Assembly: GCA_050084515.1 (NCBI GenBank)
Contig: CM114275.1
Span: forward strand, 27,342,001 to 27,406,000
Reading direction: 5' to 3'
DNA from: Blasia pusilla
Taxonomy: Eukaryota > Marchantiophyta > Marchantiopsida > Blasiales
Length of the DNA stretch: 64,000 nucleotides
Every line of letters begins with the position of its first letter. The stretch's first letter is position 1. Positions 22,500 to 36,236 of this stretch are shown piece after piece. Below the pieces are notes generated by a model. That model was not told the DNA's origin and ran no database searches. It saw only the letters and a list, made by a program, of their open reading frames with translations. Position numbers and translations under genes: made by a program.

Positions 22500-23230
22500 A
22501 ACAGATCATTTATCTTAAACCCTAAAACCTTCAAACCATAAGCCCTAAGGGATTAACAAGGGTTTAGCGCCCTAAGAGCCTACACTCTAAACACTAAGCC
22601 CTTGCCAGAAGTCCAGTGCCCTTTGTTGAAGCCTAGAGCGTAAACACTAAACCCTAAACTCTAAGCCATCAATCCTAAACCCTAAGCTATAAACCCTAGA
22701 TCCTAAGCCAAAAACCTCGGACCCTAAGCCAAAGACCCTAAAACCAAAGCCATAAACCATAAACCCTAAGCCAAAAACCCTAAATCCTAGGCCATAAACC
22801 CTACATCCTAAGCCCTAAGCCAATAGCCCTAAGCCCTAAGCCAAAAGCCCTAAACCCTAAACCATAAACCATAAACCCTACACCTTAATCGAAAAACCCT
22901 AAGCCAAAAACACTAAACCCTACGCAAAAAACCCTAAACCCTAAGCCAAACATCCTAAACCCTAAAACCTAAGCCAAAAAACCCTAAACCCTAGAACCTA
23001 AGCCATAAACCCAAGGTGCTAAATCCTAAACCCTAAACCTTTAGCCAAAAACAATAAATCCTAAGCCAAAAACCCTAAGCTCTAAGTGAATATTAAGTTA
23101 AAGAAGTATAGAGAAATGTTACTAATCTAAACCCTTAACCCTCCACCCCAATACATAAACCTTATACCCAAAGCCATAAACCTTAAACCTTAACCTTGAA
23201 ACCCTAAACCTTAAGCCATAAACATGGTTG
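22500..23230 (+). repeat. Degenerate telomere-like tract (CCCTAAA/CCCTAAGCC)n, block 1
   Basis: About 730 bp of variants of ccctaaacc, ccctaagcc and cataaaccctaa, i.e. the plant-type telomere repeat TTTAGGG on the minus strand, heavily degenerated. It is followed at 23264-23346 by a sequence also found after the second block (45112-45194), so the tract is part of a longer dispersed repeat rather than a chromosome end. Confidence 0.85.
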
Positions 23231-23349
23231 ACATAGAGAGTAAAACATTAGTTGTACTCCCATTACACTATGTCCTAGTGTGCTAATAATCATATTAGAA
23301 CAAAACCGGGTTTTCTAAAAGACCATATTTTCCGAAATTGGTGTTGTTC

Positions 23350-25028
23350 ATTGGTATGTCGAGACTTGTCCGTTCATGTGCAACCATGTGTTAGAGCCTT
23401 AGGGGTTGGGATCTCCCATCATTATCCTTATTGGAAAATTGAAAACTAGTGACCTCTTTTAGAGGATCTTAAGTAAGTTCAATTGTACCACTTCAAGGTC
23501 AAAACCTCGGAGGGGCCATGAAGGAGGAAAACCCCTATTCAAGAAGTTAGGCTATTAGCTCACCTTGAAAAGCTCCATTTGAGGGCTATTACCTCAATCT
23601 TACGATACTTAACATTGGAGACACATAAGGGAAGAAATCTTGCCATTATGGTCCTATAGCTACTTATAGAGTACATACATAGCATATGTGCATAAGTAAA
23701 ATCCTAGACTACAAATATTTTGTGATGAGAAGTTACAACATTTGACCACTTCAAGGTTTTTAGATAGATTCCAGAGAGATCTCTCATGATCAAACCCACA
23801 TTGTAGGCTCTAGTTGCTAGATTCTAAAATATAGCTAGCAAGATGCCAAAAAACTTGGACCAACTAGATATCTATCATCCATCTAACCTAGTATATTTTG
23901 GTACAAAGATTGTTTGAAAGCTTAGATCTTATCGCATTCAAGAACACATGAGTACATATGTAAAAAGAGCAACTATATCTCTAATATGTAATTTGAATCA
24001 TTATTTGATGTCAAGGTAGCATGAATTTTTAAGTTAAATTAAAAAAATTACTTTCTCAAAAGTACCATTCGGTTGTCATAGATTATTTTTATTTTGGTAC
24101 CTTTTTATTGTTGTAATAAAAATAAAAATAAGATCTATAAGAATCATAACTCCATGGCCTGAAATCTCCATAATGAGCATTGATACAATTTTTAAGTAAT
24201 TAAATATCAAAATATTTGTAGACCATGAAAAAACTTCAAATAAAATAAATTGTCTTAAGACGAGGATTAGAAGGATACAAAATTGTAGGCCAAAGTTGGT
24301 AGAAAAAAGGGTTTTCATCCATAAACCCAAAAAAATTTAACCCGTGTTATTAATGTTTTTTGATGTGTCATGATTTTTTAGTTTAGATCAATTAAATGAA
24401 AATTACTTACTATTTAAAAATTTTAATTTTTTATAGGGAAAACTTTCAAAAAAATTCTACATACCATCTTAAAGATCATGATCTTAAAGGTCCCTCTCAT
24501 CATCAATTCTCATCAAGATTACTAGAAGAAATCCTTTCTTTAATAACTTGTATGAATCATATCATTGTGCATGAGTGGTCAATACTCGTAAAGACACAAA
24601 AGCCAAGTTCTGTCTTCCAAATGATTAAGTTAGGTAGGTTGGTTTCTAACATGAAAGGAAAAAGACGAGTCATATTATCATGATTGCCATATTATTTAGA
24701 TGCCATCACAAACATAACACATCTTGAGATAACTATGACTTACGGTAAATGATAAAATCCTTCATTTCTTTGTCTATTGTTCATTCATCCTCCATCCATC
24801 ACTAGATTCTCCTTGCGTCTATGCAAATGCACGCCATCTATCTCCTATCGATCCATACTTTGTTCATTTTCCTTCTATTCATCCACTTTCCATGTATGAT
24901 ATGATATCCCTTAATTGTCCATCCATCCATCCTTTTCCCTTCCTTATTCTCATGATCCATATTCCTATATTTTCCTTAATCAAGGTTGTACACGGACAAA
25001 GTTTGTGTTTGCGGACTTTTGTTTGTCC
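23350..25028. other. AT-rich intergenic DNA
   Basis: No gene recognised. A short tccatccatcc microsatellite-like stretch lies near 24915-24935. The small ORF at 24396 has A/T-biased composition and no recognisable motif. Confidence 0.5.
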
Positions 25029-25560
25029 CTAGGTTAGACATGTATGTGTGGGCCTTCGTTCCCACGGCCCGCCTTGCCCGCAGTATAGACCCCCAATTTT
25101 TGCTACTCGTTTTCTAGTGTGCATCCAACCCATGTCAAGCCCGCATTGAGCCCACATAAGGCTTGCATTGAGCCCACCCAAGGCTTGTGTAGGGCCCTCA
25201 CATCCGTTTAGTCTATGGTTGCATAGAAATGGACTTGTCCGTACGTGGGATGGACATGCCCAATGAGTCCCCCGCACAGGTTTTTTTAGTACCGTGGTGG
25301 CATACGCAGGCTCAAGATGCAGAAACAGTGTAGGCTTGAATTCAAGGAGGCGGGTGGGGATCAAATGGGTGTGTGGGCTATGATCCCTTGCTTGGTCTAC
25401 ATTAAGCCCACGTGTGGTCTGCATCGAGCTTGCGTTAAGACCGTGTGTGTGACCCGCCCTAAGCCTGCACTGGCTCACTTAGGGTCCGCGGCCAAGAAGA
25501 CCAAGGTGCATAAAGCCTGCATTGTCCCCCACCCTTAATCCAAGCCTCCATATGTTCCCA
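25029..25560. repeat. GC-rich dispersed repeat (ggcccgc / attgagcccac type)
   Basis: Repeated words attgagcccac, aggcttg, gcccgc and tggacttgtccgta/ggatggacatgcc. Related sequence occurs at 46331-46920 continuing at 56272-56480, and at 57729-58720. gcattgagcccacccaaggcttgtgtagggccctca here is the counterpart of the sequence split by the Gypsy insertion at 46920/56272. Confidence 0.7.
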
Positions 25561-27190
25561 CCTCTTCAGCCCGTGCAGGCGTCCTAGGTACTAGAAAACT
25601 CGAGGGCGGACCCATTTGGCATGTCCAAACTTGTTTGGATGCTACATGTTAAGTTCTAACATATTTAAATACCAATTATACACATATGACAAATTTTTTT
25701 AGCATTTCTTTTCATAAAACTCAATGTTGTATTCTGTTCAAAAGATAGGGCCTACATAAATAGATTAGGAATACCAATGTTTCTTTTTATAGAAATAAGA
25801 ACTACATCTATAATAAAAAAGGAAAAATATTTACAAAGACACATTATTTTTATTAAAATGCAAGAATATTTGAGAAGATCTAGTAAATTCAAATAGTCCC
25901 CAAAAAATATTTTGATGTATTGTATCAAATTTAAAATTCATCTAATGGTTGAAGAAAGTAGATTATTACAGATTTTTTAAAGTAATTAATTCAAAGGAGT
26001 TTTCAAAAACACTTAACAAGGAAATGGAGCTCCACATCTAGAATAAGAACTAAAGATAGATAATTTCTTGCATTGAATAGTAGTAAGTGAATTTCTGAGA
26101 TTTTTAAAAACTATCTAACAATTTTTTCATAATATAAACAAGATGTTTTAAGATCGTGAAAATTATCAAATCATTCCAAAGATTGAAAAAAATATACAGT
26201 GAAATTTAATTCAAATAAAACGAAATATGATTAAATTTAGAATAGGAGTTGAACTAAATTTTTTTCGTTAATTTCTAGTTTTAATAAATATTTTTGAAAC
26301 CAACTAAGGGCGTGTACAAATGGACTAGGACTACACTTATTTTTTTTCAAGAATTGAGAGTTCCATGTCAATTACACTAAAAAACTGAAAATATGGAAAA
26401 AATAGTTTCAGTTTTTTAATATGTAGGAGAATTATGTAAGAAGATGTACATCATTTGTAAGTACTTTTATGCATGTACACACTTTGAAAATAATCTATTT
26501 GTTGAAAAAAGCATCTTACAATAGATTAGTCTTTTGTTTGAATAATAATGGTTTTAGAGGAAAATTAATCATTTTCAATTTACACTTTTGAAAAATGTTG
26601 AGAGTGAATACCAATGGAATAAGAGTTTGCTAATTTATTCTTGAAGAGAATAATTCAATAGAGTTAATTTTCTTCTCTTCAATATTGTTAGCTAGATGAA
26701 AAAGTTTAAAAAAATTAAATAGAAATTTAATCCTTTAAAAAAATTCAAAAATTCAGGTAATATAATCCATTATTTTTGGAGTGTCCAAAGTCTTAGAGAC
26801 ATCCCCTAGTTAAAGAGAATATACGGTTCTAAGATTTTTCTGTTTTTTATCGTGGATAAGCATATCCACTTTATTATAAAATAAACTTCGAAGAAAGGTA
26901 ATAACAATTCAAAAAAGGAATCAAAAAATTCATATACGAATGCAAAAAGAAAATGGCAACAAACCAAAACAAACACGAACTCAATGAGCTACACTATTGA
27001 TAACCTGAAACAAATATGACAAGAACACGAGTGGTAAATCAATCGTGAATGGACGACTAAGAGCTCTTCAAATAAATATATTTTCCATAAAATCGATATT
27101 ATCACTCAAATCATAATGTTTATGGTGAAAATTCTTTACGGCCCCCACAAAGGGTCCGTAAATTCCGGAATGACGTTTTATGTTGACACG
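25561..27190. other. AT-rich intergenic DNA
   Basis: No gene seen. Strongly A/T-rich, with long A and T runs and frequent stops in all frames. Confidence 0.6.
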
Positions 27191-30100
27191 TCGTGATAAG
27201 ATGACCGACCTTAGGGGTCTATGGTGTTCGAAGTTATGCGCGACGTTCACACGCAGTTACGTAGTTGCATTTACGCACCATGTCGGTCACAAGCATGCAC
27301 GCGGTTGCATTTAAGCTCCATCGTCACATGGCGGTGTCGAATGCAGAGAGAACTGAGGCTACTGATATGGCGTTGTGCAAAGTGCAGCCGCCCTGTTAGG
27401 CTTTCGCAAACTTCATGCGTGTTAGGCATTTGTCTAGTATAGCCGGCCCGTAGGTTCGTTGGGTGCAGTAGACTACAAGTTTGATCTTGAAGCAGATGAT
27501 TGCCTGCATGTGATGCAAAATCCGTTTGGGAGATTAAGAGCTTTTGAAGTTCCTCGAATTTCTGCAATGCGTCCCGGGGGATACGACAAACAATCATCAT
27601 GCTGTGAAGACGGATTCCTTTGTCATCTTTATTTTTCCTCTCTTCTAGTGCGCTATCTTTCGTTCATCCCTGGCCAGTTCATTACTACACATATTGACTA
27701 ATCCATGTCATGTAAACAACCGACGGTCGCATCAGCGTGCTTCATTGGTTTAAGTTCTTGTGGTTGGCTCAATGTTTCTGAGCGGCGAGCAAATTTTGTT
27801 CGACCAGATTTGACCGCCATATATTTTTGTTGGTTGCCATTTATTTCAGGAGGGGTATGGCTGAAGATACACGTAGAATGATGAAGTAGGCGTGCAATTT
27901 TTGGATCGGCAACGTGAACATTTCGGGTTTTACCGTAAAGAATAATAGCGAAGGCAACATTATACGCTTGCAGCAATTTCATCGTTCCACAATATTTGGA
28001 AATCATCGTTCCACACTATTTGTTGGAAAATATCCCGAGTCTCCTATCCCACCTTGCTTTGTGCTCAATGTGGTTATGGTATCTGCTTTATACCATGCCA
28101 TTGAACACAGATTTGGGGTAAAATTATACCATGCCATTCAACATAGATTTGGGGTAACAAGTTTCCAATCCCACCTTGCTTCCCTGCTCGCTATGATTCT
28201 GGTATCTGCTTTCTACTATACTATTGAGTGCAGATTTGGGGTAATAAAGAGGGTCAAACGATCTTCATCCAAAATTAGATTCCGTAGTCACATTCTCTCT
28301 ATTCTACTTCCTAATTCAATCTTTCATTCTTTCACAGTTCTCAGCTGGTATTTTGTCATGAGACATTTTGTGCTGCGGTCACCGTACGGCTTTCGTCGGT
28401 TTAGAGGTAAGGAAGCGTTATGTGTAATCAATCAAGTTGTAGTCAATAGGCAATGAGATTAGAGGTGAGGAAGGGTTCTTTGTAATCGTCGATCCAGTTG
28501 TAGTTGGAAGGCAATTTATCGCTCAGTTTCATTGCAATCCGACCTCTTTCATCGGTTTGGCGACATATTCATCCAGCTTTGTGTATTGGTAAGCTCTCAG
28601 CATATTGCCAACGGTCGTTTACAATCACTTTCTTATCTCGCGTTAGAATGCCCACTCAGTACACGCCCTTCATCACTGGTTCCCTTCCATTTCTTGGCAA
28701 CTGAACGCTTCCAAATCCGAAAGCTCTCTAATTCTATCTGATTTCATGTCACCCTTCAGAGATTTCACTCGATTTAGACAAAGCATACCATCAACTAGCT
28801 ACAGGCGATGTACACTCGGCCAAGTTTAACGGGTGCAGTGAGCAGCCTCACGTGTCTCGACTGAAAGCCAAAGCTAGTCACTGATGTTGGGTAGTGGTTG
28901 CTGACCTTCTAAATTGGCATTGATTTCATTTCCTACAAGAGTGACAATGGACGGAGTGGACCATTATGGTTTTTAGTGATGTAGCCACCTCAGATTCACA
29001 TGGCCCCTGTGAGAGTGAAGCAGCCGCATTTCAAAGCTCACCGATCGTCCGCTGGTCCAGCTCTCAGACAGCAAGGTTTACGCGGCGCTCACGCATTGTT
29101 CGAGTTCAGCATCGCCTTGTCTTGCCATCAATAGACTTGCACATCGGGCAGGCTCAGATTTGAGTAGCCCAACCAGAGCGTGGGTGAAAGGAATTGGGCA
29201 TCTTCTTCTGATGAGCCCAACATTCACAGCTAATAGTGTCACACAGAAGGCGGCCAACAATTGTTTTAGTGTCCATGTCTTTACGTAAAGTGAAAGGCGC
29301 GGAGAATAGCTCTCTATGTCTTCACTCTAGCCAGGGGCATTTGGGCTTTGAAAGCGCAACTAGAGTCGCCAAGGATTGCAGGTTTGCTGCAAGATGCAAT
29401 TCGGCATTCACTGAAGCCAACCGTTTGAGGGCTTAAAGGATGGAGTTTCAGTAGAGAAGGACAGCCTGTGTGGCTAGGATTCCACCCATCGCGGTTAGGG
29501 ATTTTTTTAAACGCGATTCATTTATCTAAATAGCTGGCTCCGTCCAAGGGTACCTTGTATATAGATATTCATGCATGCGGCCCTTTTTCTGATTCAATGT
29601 GTGTCCTTTCTCTCCGGCAGGGAGCCAACAACTTCGCATACAGTATCGATTACTTATTCGGCCGTCCTAGACTCCTAGCTTTCAATTATTCTTTCAGAGG
29701 GTCGAAGTTTTCTTCTCTTTTATGATTGCTGTCAGAACTTGAGAATCGCTCCGTGGCCCTTCTTCCTTAGTAGCATATTACTGCAGTCTCTTGTTCAGTT
29801 CTATTAATTTTTTATTCTCTACCGCAATCAAAGATGAACAACCCGTAATCAGCGATATTGTTTCAGCAAAGCATGTGCCTCGCTTACCCTAGCAGGCTTT
29901 TTCGCAGTTTTTTTTTGTTCGGTTCTATTATTTTACATTCTCTACCGAAATCATAGATGCACAACAGGTAATCAACGATATTGTTTCAGCAAAGGCTGTG
30001 TCTTGCTTGGCCTTGCAGGATTTTTGGTAGTAAGTTGATCATTCGCTTTCTTTGAAATTTCTGTTTGTTCTCTATATGCTTATAGTGTTGTCTACCAATG

Positions 30101-31500
30101 GCTTCATTACAAGTACCCTTAAGGTAAGCTTCGTGTATATACAACGCCGACTGTCGTGTTGAGAGAATTCAATTGGTGTTGGCCTTCTCGTCCTAGCATT
30201 GTTGACATTACATTGTGCTAACAACCGCCGGTGGTACTGTTGCTGTGATGTAGAGGGAGAATATTAAACCACTTTATCTTGGTCCGTAGGCTGTGGTAAA
30301 TCAGCAGCTGTTGTTATTACAGTTTCCTGAATTATGCCACTAATCCTCATCTTGTTGATATCTCTGCGTAGGGTTGGACTTCGCTTTAATGGAAAGTGCG
30401 GCTCTGCAGCATCGTAGGCATCTTTGCAAGTACATTTTCAAATTACTACTTACCACTGCCTCCCACATCCAACACTTGTTTGTTACTTTCTGTGTTTCTT
30501 GTGATCCTGCTTAAACAACAATAAACAAGGGTCACATTTGCACCATACTATTCAACGGAAGATCGTCATATATACTCAGATAAACTTTTCCATTTTGAGA
30601 ACATCAATCCCCAGCTATACAATAACAGTTTCTGCCGTGCTCCGACTCTATAAATGTACCTGTTATTCACCGGCCGTAGGCCACACAATCCACTCTCTAT
30701 TCAGTGTTATAGAGCTGTTGGACTAACATAGCCACATCCTGTTCATCGAAGAACTTCACTATAGCTTCTCACACACGACATTGTGAGGTGATGGGCAGGC
30801 GACTGAGACAAAGCACAGCACGCTCTTTACACTATTCAACAAAGGAAGACTGAGACCATCTCAGCAAAGGGCTATCCACAGAACGAACAATGTTAGAAAA
30901 TTGGCTATGAAGCCTGTTTGTAGAGCCTGGCCGGCCATCGGCCACATGCTCGAGCATTATTAAGAAAATGCAATGTTGTGACATTACGGTATTGTGCTGC
31001 TTTATAACGGCAAGTCGAGAATGCATTTGACATTCTCTGTTTACCCCCCGTATGCCGTATGTAATGGGTATAGGATAGCTTACATATTTGACAATGCTGG
31101 TAGTTATCATGTGTGCTCCAGATATGGACGTCTAAACCCCAAACTGAACACAATGTGTATATGACGCCTGGGTACATGCGAGACATCTCGACCATAAACC
31201 CACTTGTCCTCCATATGCTGTCTATTGTAGATTCAAGGCTGGGAATTCAGACGAAATATAATGGTTTTCACACTAGATATTTTCAGGTCACCTCAGTTTT
31301 AGACAGCCCTCTTGTGGGTTGGAACTTACAAGAGCCAAACTCAACCGACATACAGTTTCTGTCCAGCGAAGTAAAGGATGTTTTTCACATAAACTTACTG
31401 ATTCAACGAGATATGCAAATACTATAAGGCGCTTATTGAGTTACCCAACCCAACATGGGGTCTTGTTATTCTTCCCTCACAATTTGTTGACTCAATCTCA
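27190..31500. other. No host gene recognised; short internal duplications
   Basis: There are three copies of an agatttggggtaa-containing unit at 28095-28240 (ccattgaacacagatttggggtaa and variants). A roughly 110-bp tandem duplication lies at about 29795-29900 and 29915-30020 (tctaccg(c/a)aatca(a/t)agatg, gatattgtttcagcaaag). The ORF at 27914-28456 simply reads through the first repeat and has no recognisable domain. Much of this could be Helitron cargo upstream of 31500, but no ends could be identified. Confidence 0.45.
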
Positions 31501-33660
31501 AAAGCGTCCCAGGAGAGAGGCACTGTGACACATAGCATGTCGTTTGATCCATACAGTGTGGAGTTAAACATCCTCTAGGATGTTCAATATTCATTACCTG
31601 TTCAATGAAGACAATCATATGATATATTCAACAGAGGCAGTATGGTTTTTAGAGATACAATCCAGCCCAAGGAAAATTTCCTCACTGATATTCGTGGAAT
31701 CTCAGTAGACTCAAAATTGACAATTGAAACAGGCCTTTTTCCATTTTCGTTTCCCTACTTGAGAGGATTTTACTCATGATTTACCTATTTTGGTGATTAC
31801 ATCAGAATTCGAATGAAGCAACTCTTTGGTATCTTCACCCTATATCAACCGTACTCCCTTATTATGCCCCAGTTAAGGCAATCAATAGTATTAGCATCAT
31901 CTATACGCAACTACATGCTTAGTAGAGAATTATATAAGTTGAAACGACAACATCCTGACTTGCTTGAAGAAGACTTATATGGCCATGTGTCTAAGTATAC
32001 TATTAGTGCTCATATTCTGTGCAGTCCAGCATGGCACCGACGATACCTAAAAGACCTTAAAGCCATGGTTAGGAAATGGGGAATGCCAGAATTTTTTCTC
32101 ACACTAACCTCTGATGAGGTATCTGAAACTAGGTGGTTGGGGTTGACCTGATTGGCAACTATGTGTATATGACAAACCTCCTTGTTAGGTTCAATGAATA
32201 TCACCCTCTACACCAATGGAATGAATTCTTTTATACTTCCTTACTAACTAGAATAACGTTTAGATCTGAGTCAGAGATTATGAGTTCTCCATCCTCGACA
32301 TGGACATACCTACATGAATGCATTCATAGGCACTTTTTTCTAAGTCAAGATTGTGTTGTTAACGAAATTAAGAAACATGCATTAGACAACATGTGGAGTC
32401 AAGTGCATTGTGCTGAAGTACTATCCAAGGTGATATCTGTAATTGATCCACACCTTCATTTTGACATAAACATCCTCCCTTTCTTATGTCCATCTCAAGA
32501 AAATAACGTAGTTAGCATGCCAGCCGATTCACCTCAGCACAATCCACAGATATTAAGCATTGAAACCATGCACGCTAAACAGCAACGGTTGTTTCATATC
32601 CTCAAAAACAAGACATCTGGTCTCCTCTTCCTTACAGGGCCTTCCGGATGCGAAAAAAAAATTCTTTATATGCTTCATGCAAAAATATTGGGACTTTACT
32701 TCCACTTCCACAATGTTCACGGCAACAACCGGCATAGCTGCTACACATCTGCACGAAGATGCTACAACAGTGGACTCTGCCTTTGCTATACCACTAAGAG
32801 GCGACCTGCATGCAATGCATGCAACCTCAGATCAGTTCATTAAACTTAAAAAGGCTTGCATTATAGTGATTGACGAATGCTCTATGCTCACCCCGCGTCT
32901 TCTCCAAATTATAGCAATGAGGCTCAACAAGGTATCCCTATCTGTAGATAAAGGCGCATTTGCATCAAAGCTTACCATCTTAGTAGGTGACTTGTGCTAG
33001 TTGCCACCTGTTTGTCAACACGCCTCACAACTGCTATTCCGCTTTTGCCATATATCGTTGTCGCCATTTTACACGAACATGGAAAGGTTTGACTTTTCTA
33101 TCCCTATGAGACAAAGTGGTGATGTTGAGTTTCTTCAATTTCTATCACTGATACGTACTCAAATTCCAAATCAACAGAGCTTGATTTATATCTTAAAGGC
33201 TTTTTTATGGATGAAAATGCTACTCTACATTTCATTCATGACGATGTTTAGATCATCTGTACTCATCCCGAAGATGTCTGCATATTCAACCTTGTTGCCT
33301 TGAGACGCTTATTTGGTGAATGCGAAATTATTGCTGTGAATGTAACATCAGACGACACTCTTATTCCAGAAATTAAGGATTGGTTATTGAATCAGGTACC
33401 AAGAACACACGTTGACTTTGCAAGAATGATACTAAACGATATGCCATAACTCCCTGAAGACACTCGTCCCCAATTCATATCCCCAACAAATGCACAACTG
33501 AGATATGCTAACAGTCTTGGATTAACCTCTGCTCATTGGGATCAATCCACCACTAGCCCCCAGATGAGCCGTATGATTGATGAGCATAAGGCATGGGCAA
33601 CAACATTGTGTGAAACAAAAAAGCAACCACCTCTAAATTTTGTCCTTGTAATCTTAATTG
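31500..33660 (+). pseudogene. Helitron Rep/PIF1-type helicase, broken
   Basis: Reading frames joined over about 2 kb show the Helitron N-terminal region (GLFPFSFPYLRGFY; RIRMKQLFGIFTLYQPY; RNYMLSREL; WGMPEFFLTLTSDE, the F-x-T-x-T segment of Rep/Hel proteins). The PIF1 helicase follows: Walker A degraded to GPSGCEKK, TTGIAATHL, Walker B VIDECSML, GDLC then a TAG replacing Q in the GD.xQLPPV motif, LPPVC, MRQSGDVEFLQFL, and a C-terminal part ICTHPEDVCIFN..ALRRLFGE. Intact relatives replicate by rolling circle, nicking with the Rep tyrosines and unwinding with the helicase. Stops, frameshifts and the lost Walker A lysine context show it is dead. Helitron 5'-TC and 3'-CTRR hairpin ends were not located. 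Confidence 0.8.
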
Positions 33661-33820
33661 CTTGAGTTTGGTCAGATAGTTTTTGTATGTGATGGCTGGT
33701 TGCCATTACATTTTTTATGCATTTGAGAAGATGGTGAGTCATATAAACCTCTTTATTAGTGATATTCAAAACCGCACTTTCGCATTATGTTTTGGTTGAC
33801 TCCGTTGCTGAAATATTTGC

Positions 33821-34285
33821 ATGAAACATGATGAATGTTCTTGTATGCGGGTGTCAAGCACTCAAAAGGAAGTGATGAAGCATAGGGGTCTACCATTTGA
33901 TGAAGATGATTTAACTAGGTCACACGCTGCAGTTCAGTACAAACGCTCAACTGGAGGCATACAACCAGATCAACTCCAAGAGTTGCACATTATAATAAGG
34001 CTACCCCTTGAAATCCTAGTAGACCTCTCATCTGCTAAGGCAAACCACCTATTGTCCAAAATGAAGAGTGCAGTGGACAATGGCTCAATCTCGGATTTTT
34101 CCGTTGCTCCAAGCATGTCTTCTACGAGTGAGAATCTGAATTTACAGACTATAGACTTCCCGCACCCATCTGCTGGGAATGACATTACCTCTGCAAAACA
34201 AGTTGGTGTTGGTAGCATTGTTGCACCATTTGTCTACGACAATGAATCATTACCTGAATCACCCAACAAACGCAAATGTTTTTAG
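33821..34285 (+). CDS. Hypothetical ORF downstream of the Helitron helicase
   Basis: An open frame of 154 codons. First ATG at 33821, giving MKHDECSCMRVSSTQKEVMK. It is polar and Ser/Asp-rich, with a basic end (SPNKRKCF) resembling a small nuclear-localisation patch. There is a weak helix (LPLEILVDLSSAKANHLLSK). I recognise no family. It may be Helitron cargo, a captured exon or chance. No TATA or splice evidence decides this. Confidence 0.3.
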   Translation: MKHDECSCMRVSSTQKEVMKHRGLPFDEDDLTRSHAAVQYKRSTGGIQPDQLQELHIIIRLPLEILVDLSSAKANHLLSKMKSAVDNGSISDFSVAPSMSSTSENLNLQTIDFPHPSAGNDITSAKQVGVGSIVAPFVYDNESLPESPNKRKCF

Positions 34286-34289
34286 TGCA

Positions 34290-36236
34290 CTGATTTGGTA
34301 CATAACACACATCATCACTCTTGAACATTTCTTGCTGTTTCAATACTTGTGATTTTTCTTTTTACACTTATATTTTTTCTATGATTGATCAGTTTATACG
34401 TGATGCAGGTGTCACATCGGATCTGACAAATGCATCATCAATTTACGGTTTACTGCAACACTAGCAATCACTTCACAATCAACTCTTTTTGATAATTCCT
34501 GAATTTTCAACTTCAGATTTGGACTTTTCTTAAAATTGATCTTATCAATTGAAAACAACTCTTGTTACACTACATAACCGGCCTTTAATACACTTGCTTT
34601 AGCCGCATTTACTTTTGAGACTCTCACTTCATAATGTGTTCTTGATAGATTTCGTGTACATTGTAAATGTGTGCCTGATCACATTTTAATCCATGGTGGC
34701 TATTTATGTCTACCACCCGGCTTATTCAAGCTCCGTTCATGTCATGTCCATTCTAAATTTCAACACCATAGATATTGGAGATGTGACTGCACCACTTTGT
34801 TTTCAAGCAAACACTTTTCATAGTTTCGGAAGACTTATTATTGCTATTCACTAAGAACACTAGCATTCTTGTATGTTCCTCATTATCATTCATATTCAAT
34901 GGAGCATATCTACAACAATCTTGTTGTTCTCACCCACTTACCAGACTGCTGCAACAATTCTTAAATTTATGGATGACCAATTGTTTCTCAAATCTCTAAT
35001 AGCTACTTTACCAAAAAAATACATAAATGTCAAACGATATCTAAAGCACGTGAAAATTGCGCGAAAATGCCCAAGACCATCCAATGGAACCGATGAACCA
35101 TTTGGACATTTGTATTTACGAATGGGGCTTTTGACCTTCAACTTTTGCTTTCTAAAGGCGATTGAAACAAAACATATCCGTCTCCATATCTACCAGCTTT
35201 TCACACACATTCCGTTCAAAAGGGGGCATCATACTTGTTATACTCATGAGAAAAGTGATGATGACTTTAGTTGGGTTCTTTCTCAAAGATATTTGGCGCG
35301 AATGGCAAAACTTTTTCTTTGACATCATATTAAAGGAGTGTCGCTTCTTATCAATCTTCAATTTATGTATACTACATCTTGAAGCTACACTCTTGTTATA
35401 TGTGCTATCAAACATTCTTGCATTTAATTTCAACCACTAGTAAATACTATGCAAAATAAGTGTAAGCAGCACATGGAATCCAAAAGAATACTTAAACAAA
35501 GTAAAAACTCACGCTCCATACATGGCAAGCTTGTCTCAAGCTTGTCTCCACCTTAGCTCATATTCTACACAAGAGCCCTACTCCCTATAAAGATCGTAGG
35601 GGGGCCACAAACTTTGTCAAGAAAATTCCACCTCACCAGAAAAGATTGACTAGGAAATTCATAGCACAGTTAGATCACCTGTGGAGCACTAAAAGGAGGC
35701 ATACCCCTTTATGTCTCCAAACACCTATGGATCCTCCGAGCTGAGGATGTAAGCAGTGTTACGAGGTGAGTACTAAGTAGATATCCAGGTTTTGGGTTTA
35801 AGGAGCTCCCGTATCCTTTCCTCCGTACCAGAATCTAAGGAATCCCTGATGGAAACCCCTTTGTCGTGGCTTCCGGAAACCCTTCTTCGTGGAGTTCGAA
35901 TTTCACAGTGAGATGAAAACTTGATCATGATTTCGTGAAGAAATCAGTAGAATAAGGTGGTCCTGAGATATATAGCAGCAGCATTCCAGCGTAGGTGGAA
36001 GCGAGAATTGCGGAGGAGAATCGATGCCGGAAAATAGCGTTGGAGAGGGGAGATCGGTGCGCGATGTGGAAGGAAATGAAACGCATTGAATGGATTTCGG
36101 TTAAAATTGATGACCGAAATCTCTGGTTCGATGACATCTGAAGGACAGGATCTGGCTTAGCTTCTAGCAGTCGTCCAAAGCAAAGTAGGGATTTTTTTGG
36201 TCGGGCCCTCCTGATGCACAGAGAGCTGGGGATTCG
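34290..36236. other. Intergenic and TAM41 upstream region
   Basis: No gene recognised. 34290-35500 is AT-rich with spurious ORFs on both strands. 35500-36236 is more balanced and must contain the TAM41 promoter and 5' UTR. An in-frame TAG at 36186-36188 closes the reading frame upstream of the chosen start. A minus-strand 106-codon ORF here (35925-36245) lacks any family signature and is treated as chance. Confidence 0.4.

Noticed and set aside
22500-23230. True chromosome end or recent fusion point
   Set aside because: The repeats are degenerate, a second block with the same flank lies 21 kb away, and unique genes follow on both sides.
27914-28456. 180-codon ORF as a gene
   Set aside because: It spans an internal triplicated repeat (agatttggggtaa units) and has no domain or codon signal.
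34873-35440. ORFs on both strands downstream of the Helitron
   Set aside because: AT-rich, mutually overlapping, no recognisable motif or splice support.
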